This document shows positions 16,464-20,487 of a DNA stretch of 20,487 bases, one piece after another. Made by a program: the position numbers and the translations under genes. Each line of letters starts with the position of its first letter. Position 1 is the first letter of the stretch. The stretch is from an uncultured Ruminococcus sp. (lineage in GTDB: Bacteria; Bacillota; Clostridia; Oscillospirales; CAG-272), in NCBI GenBank assembly GCA_905202255.1, contig CAJKRH010000033.1, forward strand, positions 1-20,487, read 5' to 3'. Below the pieces are notes generated by a model. The model did no database searches and was not told where the DNA came from. It saw only the letters and a program-made list of their open reading frames with translations.

Positions 16464-17054
16464 TCAGAAAAGCTCGGGACGGTTTGCGATGCGGTCGGCT
16501 TCCGTGAGTTTTCTTGCCACGCGACAGGGATTGCCGTATGCGAGAGAACCTGCGGGAATCGATTTGGTAACAACAGAGCCTGCGCCGATAACGGAGCCTG
16601 CACCGATTGTTACCCCGGGAAGCACCGTGACGCTTCCGCCGAGCCAACAATTATCTTCTATGGTTACAGGCGCGCTGTATTCAAAACCGGTGTTTCTGTC
16701 CTCATGGCAGAGAGGATGAATGGGCGTGAGTATAGAGCAGTTCGGACCGATAAAAACATTGTCACCTATAGTAACGCGATTTTCATCGAGGACGCAGAAG
16801 TTGAAATTTGCATATGAATTTTTTCCCATGGAAATGTGTGTGCCGAAATCAAAATAAACAGGTCCCTGCAAATAGACGCCCTCAGCATGGTCAGGCATCA
16901 GCAGGCTGAGGATTTCTTCACGCTTTTCCGCTTCGCTCTCCTGTATCGCATTGTACTTCTGACATAATTCATGTGCATGCCTGCGTGCCTTTGGCATTCC
17001 TTCGGCGAAAGGATTGTACATTTTGCCGAAAAACATCTTCTCTGTTTCTGTCAT
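16464..17054 (-). CDS. Sugar O-acetyltransferase, maltose/galactoside type (hexapeptide repeat)
   Basis: A 196-residue cytosolic acetyltransferase of the maltose/galactoside O-acetyltransferase group, which moves acetyl from acetyl-CoA to a sugar hydroxyl. The N-terminal Mac-type helical region (about 5-55) is followed by a left-handed beta-helix of hexapeptide repeats (about 60-185). TPIHPL gives the likely catalytic His, H113, and WLGGSVTVLPGVTIGAGSVIGAGSVV is the family signature region. It ends AYGNPCRVARKL as expected. The ATG has CAGGAG 8 bases upstream. The exact sugar acceptor is not predictable. Confidence 0.94.
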   Translation of the reverse strand: MTETEKMFFGKMYNPFAEGMPKARRHAHELCQKYNAIQESEAEKREEILSLLMPDHAEGVYLQGPVYFDFGTHISMGKNSYANFNFCVLDENRVTIGDNVFIGPNCSILTPIHPLCHEDRNTGFEYSAPVTIEDNCWLGGSVTVLPGVTIGAGSVIGAGSVVTKSIPAGSLAYGNPCRVARKLTEADRIANRPELF

Positions 17055-17080
17055 GATTTTTCTCCTGTTTTTTTATTTTC

Positions 17081-17109
17081 AATATACCATATTTCGCGGC
17101 GTTTTTCAA
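17081..17109 (-). promoter_or_regulatory. Promoter of the acetyltransferase / cysteine-rich protein pair
   Basis: On the minus strand TTGAAA (17109-17104) and TATATT (17086-17081) have a 17-bp spacer and TATGG before the -10. It is divergent from the smpB promoter. Confidence 0.75.
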
Positions 17110-17152
17110 TAGTATATGATATTTATCGGCAAAAAATGACGGTAAAGACATA

Positions 17153-17181
17153 TTGACTAAACGCGCGACTTGTGATATACT
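17153..17181 (+). promoter_or_regulatory. Promoter of smpB-ssrA
   Basis: TTGACT at 17153-17158 and TATACT at 17176-17181 are 17 bp apart. Predicted start near 17188, about 30 bases before the smpB ATG. Confidence 0.82.
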
Positions 17182-17217
17182 GTTTATGGTCAGTTTCATG
17201 ATACGGGAGGTGATTTC

Positions 17218-17682
17218 ATGCCGGAAAAGAATATCAAGGTGATAGCACAGAACAGAAAGGCGCGCCATGATTTTTTTGTGGACGATACTTATGAAGCGGG
17301 CATAGCTCTTTTCGGCACCGAGGTGAAATCGCTTCGCGCGGGTGCTGTCAATTTAAAGGATTCATATTGCTATATCAAGGATGGCGAGATATTTTCCACA
17401 GGCGTGCATATCAGCCCATATGAAAAAGGCAATATTTTCAATCGCGACCCTCTCCGCGAAAGAAAATTGCTCATGCACAAGCGCGAGATTCTCAAACTGA
17501 GCATGCTTGTGGGCAAGCAGGGCTATACTCTTGTTCCGCTTTCGCTTTATTTCTCGGGAAAGAATGTGAAAATGGAGCTTGGCTTATGTCGAGGCAAGAA
17601 ATTATACGACAAGCGTGAAACAGAGGCGAAGAAGCAGGCGGCAAGAGAGGTTGACCGCTATGAAAGAGAGAGCAGAAAATAA
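17218..17682 (+). CDS. smpB: SsrA-binding protein
   Basis: A 154-residue SmpB, the tmRNA partner that delivers Ala-tmRNA to stalled ribosomes in trans-translation. The OB-fold core runs from IAQNRKARHDFFVDDTYEAGIALFGTEVKSLR to VPLSLYF...VKMELGLCRGKKLYDKR. The C-terminal basic tail (about 130-154) becomes helical in the ribosomal mRNA channel. The ATG has a near-perfect GGGAGGTGAT site. The ssrA gene starts 16 bp after the stop, with no promoter or terminator between, so both are likely made from one transcript. Confidence 0.98.
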   Translation: MPEKNIKVIAQNRKARHDFFVDDTYEAGIALFGTEVKSLRAGAVNLKDSYCYIKDGEIFSTGVHISPYEKGNIFNRDPLRERKLLMHKREILKLSMLVGKQGYTLVPLSLYFSGKNVKMELGLCRGKKLYDKRETEAKKQAAREVDRYERESRK

Positions 17683-17698
17683 AAGAACTCTCCTATAT

Positions 17699-18070
17699 GG
17701 GGCCGTAAAGGTTTCGACGGGGATTTTGCAGTACGGTAAGCGAGCGGAGATAGCGGCAACTCCTTAAACAACCGCAAACCTAAATATAAACGCTAACAAT
17801 AATAAAGTAGCAATGGCTGCCTAACGGCAGTGCTGCGGCTCTTTAGCCGCCCGTCACTCCCTTGAGTATCACGGCTTGGGACTTGGCGTCATGCAGTGAT
17901 GAACGCGAACGGAGATTTTTCCTGTTGTATCCGTCGTGAATAAAACAGATACTTCTCATATAGCCTGACTGACGGCGATATGAGGGGGAAATTCAAAAGA
18001 CAGTCTGCGCTCGGAGAAAGCTGTATGAATAGATTTTCGGACAGGGGTTCGACTCCCCTCGGCTCCACCA
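17699..18070 (+). ncRNA. ssrA: Transfer-messenger RNA (tmRNA)
   Basis: The 5' end GGGGCCGTAAAGGTTTCGACGGGG pairs its first seven bases with CGGCTCC before the encoded ACCA at 18067-18070. The T-arm-like GGGGTTCGACTCCCC is at 18046-18060. The tag ORF starts at the GCA resume codon (17774-17776) and ends at TAA 17822-17824, encoding ANLNINANNNKVAMAA. This has the usual A-N-rich start and small hydrophobic C-terminus recognised by ClpXP, with MAA where LAA is more common. The 3' end is a frequent integration site for mobile elements. Confidence 0.97.
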
Positions 18071-18075
18071 AACGA

Positions 18076-18126
18076 AACAAATCCGAACTATTTCGTAAAT
18101 CGAAATTGGTTCGGATTTGTTTTTTA
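18076..18126 (+). terminator. Terminator after tmRNA
   Basis: A 13-bp perfect outer stem (AACAAATCCGAAC 18076-18088 with 18109-18121) and an inner 5-bp stem TTTCG/CGAAA are followed by a T run. This two-tier hairpin is 6 bases after the CCA end. Confidence 0.88.
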
Positions 18127-18132
18127 TTATTA

Positions 18133-18167
18133 AAAAAGAGCATGAATGTAAATTTCATGCTCTTTTT
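18133..18167. terminator. Bidirectional terminator for the minus-strand protease cassette
   Basis: AAAAAGAGCATGAA pairs with TTCATGCTCTTTTT around a 7-base loop. On the minus strand a run of T follows, ending the protease and 67-aa ORF transcript; on the plus strand it backs up the tmRNA terminator. Confidence 0.88.
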
Positions 18168-18175
18168 GTGTTAAC

Positions 18176-18379
18176 TTAATTATCGATATAACATTTCGAA
18201 TATTGCTCACTAAGCTCTGATGATGTTGTGGAAACAGTATAATCTTTTACTCCAAAGTTTCGATTTGTAATTGTATCATAATTAATTTTAAGTTTTGTTG
18301 TGTCCGTATGTTGTGGACTTAACCGAAGCTCATTGTACATTTTTGCAATGTCTTCATATGTTATTTTTTTGTTATTCAT
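18176..18379 (-). CDS. Hypothetical 67-aa protein downstream of the SDH-type protease
   Basis: A 67-residue protein beginning MNNKKITYEDIAKMYNEL. An N-terminal helix (about 6-18) is followed by a polar Ser/Thr/Asn-rich region; there are no transmembrane segments and one late cysteine. No family recognised. It starts 9 bp after the protease stop, with AAGGGTG overlapping that gap, and a terminator follows directly, so the two form a tight bicistron. Its role may be tied to the protease, for example as a regulator or inhibitor; this is inference from position only. Confidence 0.6.
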   Translation of the reverse strand: MNNKKITYEDIAKMYNELRLSPQHTDTTKLKINYDTITNRNFGVKDYTVSTTSSELSEQYSKCYIDN

Positions 18380-18388
18380 ATGACACCC

Positions 18389-19300
18389 TTATTTTTGAGT
18401 TGTGAGATAACGAGACCCCAACTGATTTTCAATTATTTTTGTAACTGGGCTGTTGTCAATTGTGATTATAAAAGCGTGATGTACACTCAAAACGCACTCT
18501 TGTAAATCTTGATCGGTTTCCAATTTTTCGACAAGTAGCCCCATCTTCTCACAATCATCGTATGAGAAATGACGAGAGTGCGACTGATTATTATTATTTA
18601 GTTTTTTCAAAATTGCATTTGTTCTCTTTTTGACATCTGCCTTGTCTAAAGATGAAAACATATATTTGGAAAGCCATTCACCAGCTAATGTTGAAGACAA
18701 GTTTATAGCATCTATCACTGAGTAAAAAAATGCCGGTGGATATTTTTTTAATTGAGTTTCCCAAAAATCTTTCGATTGCGGATGGTTTTCAATATCTTCC
18801 TTTGCTTCTCTAAATTCTGCCACAATATTGTACGCAGGAATGCCTCCAAATTGAGGGTCAATCGGACCAAGGCAAGAATGGGCTCCCATTAGAACCGTAC
18901 TCGCAGAGCAAGCTAGCATTGTACCTGCCGACATTGCCATTTGAGGAACAATAACACGTATATCATTGCTAAATTTTTTATGTAAATACTTAACAATTCC
19001 TTCTGTTGCAGTAGGACTTCCTCCAGGAGTATGCAATATTAAATCGAGTCCTTTACTACAATCCATTCCATTAATTGCGTTCATAAAACCAGTTATATCG
19101 CTGTCATTTATATCGACATTCTGGTCTTTTCCTGATTTTAGCCACCCAGAATAATACGCAATGACATTTCTTCCTGTTTTTATCGAGAGCTTTTTTAAAT
19201 ATTTTTCGCGTAGCCCATCAAGAGTCAACCCTGGAATATCGTTTCCAGAAGTATCTTTGGTTGTCTGTAATTCACTTAATAGTTTTCCCCAAGATGGCAT
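18389..19300 (-). CDS. SDH-type (ClpP/crotonase-fold) serine protease
   Basis: A 303-residue protein matching the serine dehydrogenase proteinase family (PF01972-like), distantly related to SppA and ClpP. LILHTPGGSPTATEGI (87-102) is the oxyanion-turn region. VPQMAMSAGTMLA (118-130) carries the likely nucleophile S124. STVLMGAHSCLGPIDPQ (134-150) is the conserved block after it, with D148. No signal peptide or membrane helix is visible, unlike SppA or NfeD proteins, so it is cytosolic. An N-terminal extension (1-45) and a C-terminal helical region (about 195-303) flank the core. The biological substrate is unknown. Base composition is visibly A/T-richer than the housekeeping genes. The start has a G-run site and is enclosed in a perfect palindrome. 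Confidence 0.85.
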   Translation of the reverse strand: MPSWGKLLSELQTTKDTSGNDIPGLTLDGLREKYLKKLSIKTGRNVIAYYSGWLKSGKDQNVDINDSDITGFMNAINGMDCSKGLDLILHTPGGSPTATEGIVKYLHKKFSNDIRVIVPQMAMSAGTMLACSASTVLMGAHSCLGPIDPQFGGIPAYNIVAEFREAKEDIENHPQSKDFWETQLKKYPPAFFYSVIDAINLSSTLAGEWLSKYMFSSLDKADVKKRTNAILKKLNNNNQSHSRHFSYDDCEKMGLLVEKLETDQDLQECVLSVHHAFIITIDNSPVTKIIENQLGSRYLTTQK

Positions 19301-19305
19301 CTTGG
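19289..19305 (-). promoter_or_regulatory. Perfect palindrome over the protease start codon
   Basis: CCAAGATG-g-CATCTTGG is a perfect palindrome with 8-bp arms and a single-base centre. It includes the ATG and directly adjoins the G-run ribosome binding site. It could fold in the mRNA to hide the start, or be a protein-binding site. Confidence 0.6.
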
Positions 19306-19318
19306 CCCCCCTTTTTTT

Positions 19319-19354
19319 AGATGATATAACTAGCCATGTTTAATTATATCATCT
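19319..19354 (-). promoter_or_regulatory. 11-bp inverted-repeat operator candidate for the protease
   Basis: AGATGATATAA (19319-19329) and TTATATCATCT (19344-19354) are perfect inverted repeats with a 14-bp spacer. One arm covers most of the -10 of the protease promoter and the other lies just after the predicted start, which is the layout of a repressor operator. Confidence 0.65.
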
Positions 19355-19548
19355 GTATAAAGGCTTGTCAATACAAAAGTTGTGAATTTCAACGAGGGGG
19401 TTTGATTTGTACTATATAATTCCTCAAAACATTTGCAGCAATCAATCAAAGGAGTGATCGACTGGGAGATTTTTGATGTTGTATAGCTTCTCCCAATAGT
19501 ATTAGGAAAATGATAACTTGAATAATATCTTTGTGCAGTAAAGCCCAT
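19330..19548 (-). CDS. Doubtful 72-aa ORF overlapping the protease promoter
   Basis: A 72-residue ORF starting MGFTAQRYYSSYHF with a GGGTGG site 7 bases upstream. A TTG at 19602 would lengthen it to 90 residues and overlap the stop of the upstream gene as TTGA. It contains an adjacent cysteine pair (CCKC). Its 3' end runs through the consensus promoter and one arm of the operator candidate, which argues against strong coding constraint there. No family recognised. It could be a small gene, a remnant or chance. Confidence 0.28.
   Translation of the reverse strand: MGFTAQRYYSSYHFPNTIGRSYTTSKISQSITPLIDCCKCFEELYSTNQTPSLKFTTFVLTSLYTDDIIKHG
19343..19371 (-). promoter_or_regulatory. Consensus promoter of the protease cassette
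   Basis: On the minus strand TTGACA (19371-19366) and TATAAT (19348-19343) are perfect consensus hexamers 17 bp apart. Predicted start near 19336, about 36 bases upstream of the ATG. Confidence 0.85.
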
Positions 19549-19598
19549 TGAATTTCCACCCAAAATCAAAGTACAGATCTTTTTCTTTATTATCTTAC

Positions 19599-20036
19599 TC
19601 AATGTGTATGTGTGTTATTCTTCTGTTTTGTACTTATTGTAGTTCTATTTTTCTTTTTCCACTCCTCAAACTCTTTTTGTCCTTTCTCGGATTCGAAAAA
19701 TGCGATAATATCCGGCAGCAGACAGCGGACGATCTCCATTCGGACTTTATCGGGAATCTGCGGGATATGCCCCTCGCCGCGCTTATCTCGGATCAAGAAT
19801 TCAATTGTCAGTAGCAGTCGCTTAAACCAACCGGCGTTCAGATATTCTTCCCGAAAAAACCATGTCGCGAGGAGTTCTTCCTCCCTCCGTTGCCTTTCGG
19901 CTTCGGCTTTTTCTCTTTCTTCAAGCTCCTGCTTGTGACTTTCCACCCATTGATTGTAATCTTCTGCACTGAAAAAGCCGCTTCTGTTGTCACTCAGTAT
20001 GGCTTGCAACCGTTTCCAAAACTTTTTCATGTTCAA
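19599..20036 (-). CDS. Hypothetical 145-aa protein with charged coiled-coil segment
   Basis: A 145-residue cytosolic protein. The ORF starts at TTG 20036 with GGGAGG 8 bases upstream; the ATG two codons later (20030) is too far from that site, so TTG is preferred. A basic N-terminus (MKKFWKRLQ after the start) is followed by a highly charged Glu/Arg helix at about 32-55, likely coiled coil, then a mixed helical region with three Trp residues and a Lys/Thr-rich tail. No family recognised. Its codon and base use is closer to the main chromosome than that of the protease gene next to it. Possibly a mobile-element accessory protein; this is inferred from context only. Confidence 0.6.
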   Translation of the reverse strand: MNMKKFWKRLQAILSDNRSGFFSAEDYNQWVESHKQELEEREKAEAERQRREEELLATWFFREEYLNAGWFKRLLLTIEFLIRDKRGEGHIPQIPDKVRMEIVRCLLPDIIAFFESEKGQKEFEEWKKKNRTTISTKQKNNTHTH

Positions 20037-20076
20037 ATCAGTGTCCTCCCTTACATTGAAATATCAAAACCTTCCT

Positions 20077-20101
20077 GCTTGCCTACGCTTGTTTGGCAAG
20101 C
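20077..20101. repeat. 7-bp inverted repeat upstream of the 145-aa gene
   Basis: GCTTGCC (20077-20083) and GGCAAGC (20095-20101) flank an 11-base loop about 40 bases upstream of the TTG start. There is no U tract. It may be an operator or RNA hairpin. Confidence 0.4.
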
Positions 20102-20257
20102 CTTTATGTACACAAATTCGCATTTTTAAGAGCTACATCCCCCTTTTCATTATCAGCCGAGATAATATCAGTGACATTCCTCGGTCGCACAAAAAGTGCC
20201 TAAAAGCCTGCCTTTTCCGTGAATTGTGGTATAGAAAGCGAATTTCAGTGCCATGAC

Positions 20258-20290
20258 TCCGAAAAAGTGACACAAACGACTTTTTTCGGA
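20258..20290. repeat. 11-bp stem-loop next to tandem repeats
   Basis: TCCGAAAAAGT (20258-20268) pairs with ACTTTTTTCGGA (20279-20290), with one extra T bulged, around a 10-base loop. It directly abuts the 10-bp repeat array. Confidence 0.6.
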
Positions 20291-20330
20291 ATCTCTCAAA
20301 ATCTCGCATTTTCTCGTGAAATCTCGCAAA
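20291..20330. repeat. Four 10-bp tandem repeats, iteron-like
   Basis: The units ATCTCTCAAA, ATCTCGCATT, TTCTCGTGAA and ATCTCGCAAA follow each other exactly every 10 bases. The consensus is about WTCTCGYRAA (TTTGCGAGAT on the other strand). The spacing matches one helical turn, so each unit would present the same DNA face. Confidence 0.6.
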
Positions 20331-20385
20331 TCCGGTCGGCTCTGCCGTCTGATGTTAAGCGCCGAGCCGAAATTGTGGCGCGGCT

Positions 20386-20463
20386 TTAACCTGCTTGAAA
20401 ATCGAATGTCGTGAATACCTGTTCTGTTGGGCTGTAAAAGAAGTTTTTTCGCTTACCCGCCAT
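20386..20463 (-). CDS. Possible 25-aa ORF (small protein or truncated gene)
   Basis: A 25-codon ORF starting MAGKRKNFFYSPTEQV with a strong AAAGGAG site 6 bases upstream of ATG 20463 and ending at TAA 20386. The start signal is as good as any in the window, but the product is short. It could be a genuine small protein or the N-terminal stub of a broken gene. The mixture of a basic start and aromatic residues matches no family I know. Confidence 0.4.
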   Translation of the reverse strand: MAGKRKNFFYSPTEQVFTTFDFQAG

Positions 20464-20487
20464 ATTGTTCTCCTTTCTCGTTGTGTA

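Larger units (their letters stand above)
20037..20385. other. Intergenic region rich in repeats, no credible gene
   Basis: About 350 bases without a supportable coding region. It holds the ribosome binding site of the 145-aa gene, the inverted repeat at 20077-20101, a stem-loop at 20258-20290, four 10-bp tandem units at 20291-20330, and further short inverted repeats: TCGGCTC/GAGCCGA at 20336-20370 and GCGCC/GGCGC at 20359-20381. Such density of repeats suggests a replication, transfer or control region, but no protein in the window confirms it. Confidence 0.5.

Noticed and set aside
18389..19300. Calling the protease ClpP
   Set aside because: It is about 100 residues longer than ClpP and has the HTPGG, AMSAGT and LGPIDPQ blocks of the SDH/SppA-like group, without the ClpP catalytic pattern.
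20291..20330. CRISPR array
   Set aside because: The units are 10 bp with no spacers and no cas genes; they are contiguous tandem repeats.
20352..20414. Short plus-strand ORF starting at ATG 20352
   Set aside because: It has no ribosome binding site, runs through inverted repeats and overlaps the better-supported minus-strand 25-aa ORF.
18071..20487. Right-hand att copy of the ssrA 3' end
   Set aside because: No second copy of the GGGGTTCGACTCCCC or CGGCTCCACCA segment was found in the visible downstream sequence.

Overview
The window looks like a chromosome segment of a Clostridia-class Bacillota, possibly an Oscillospiraceae- or Christensenellales-like gut bacterium. The evidence is strong AGGAGG-type ribosome binding sites, sigma-A promoters with exact 17-bp spacers, many A-stem-U intrinsic terminators, a T-box leader, an rplI-dnaB-tilS-hpt cluster, and a linked smpB-ssrA pair. 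The class is inferred from gene content; the genus cannot be read from the sequence.

Layout. 1-312 is the 3' end of a 23S rRNA, closed by a terminator with no 5S gene after it. 429-2152 (minus) holds a GNAT acetyltransferase and a PHP-domain phosphoesterase. 2317-5352 (plus) holds a GH78 alpha-L-rhamnosidase, with a good promoter and a 5'-UTR inverted repeat, then a metallophosphoesterase. 5415-6713 (minus) is a cytosolic S41-type peptidase whose promoter is preceded by a 12-bp direct repeat. 6823-7986 (minus) is a CDF metal-ion transporter. 8059-11856 (minus) is the housekeeping cluster rplI-dnaB-tilS-hpt.

11970-15107 (plus) is a tryptophan-responsive T-box operon: a consensus promoter, a T-box with UGG specifier and UGGC acceptor-pairing bases, a 23-codon leader ORF, then a trpX-trpY-trpZ-like ABC importer. 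15309-16163 is an unrecognised membrane protein built from two four-helix repeats. 16193-17054 (minus) holds a hexapeptide acetyltransferase and a small cysteine-rich protein. 17218-18070 (plus) is smpB followed 16 bp later by ssrA (tmRNA).

After the CCA end of ssrA the character changes: genes become visibly A/T-richer and mostly unrecognised, consistent with an island inserted at the tmRNA 3' end. It holds, all on the minus strand, a ClpP/crotonase-fold serine protease of the SDH (serine dehydrogenase proteinase-like) type, a 67-aa partner ORF, a doubtful small ORF and a 145-aa coiled-coil-like protein. The protease has a perfect TTGACA-17-TATAAT promoter overlapped by an 11-bp inverted repeat, and a second perfect palindrome over its start codon. 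The last 450 bases contain a stem-loop beside four 10-bp tandem repeats that look iteron- or operator-like, and a 25-aa ORF. This segment is the best candidate for an undescribed system. No integrase and no duplicated att site are visible, so the island reading remains an inference.
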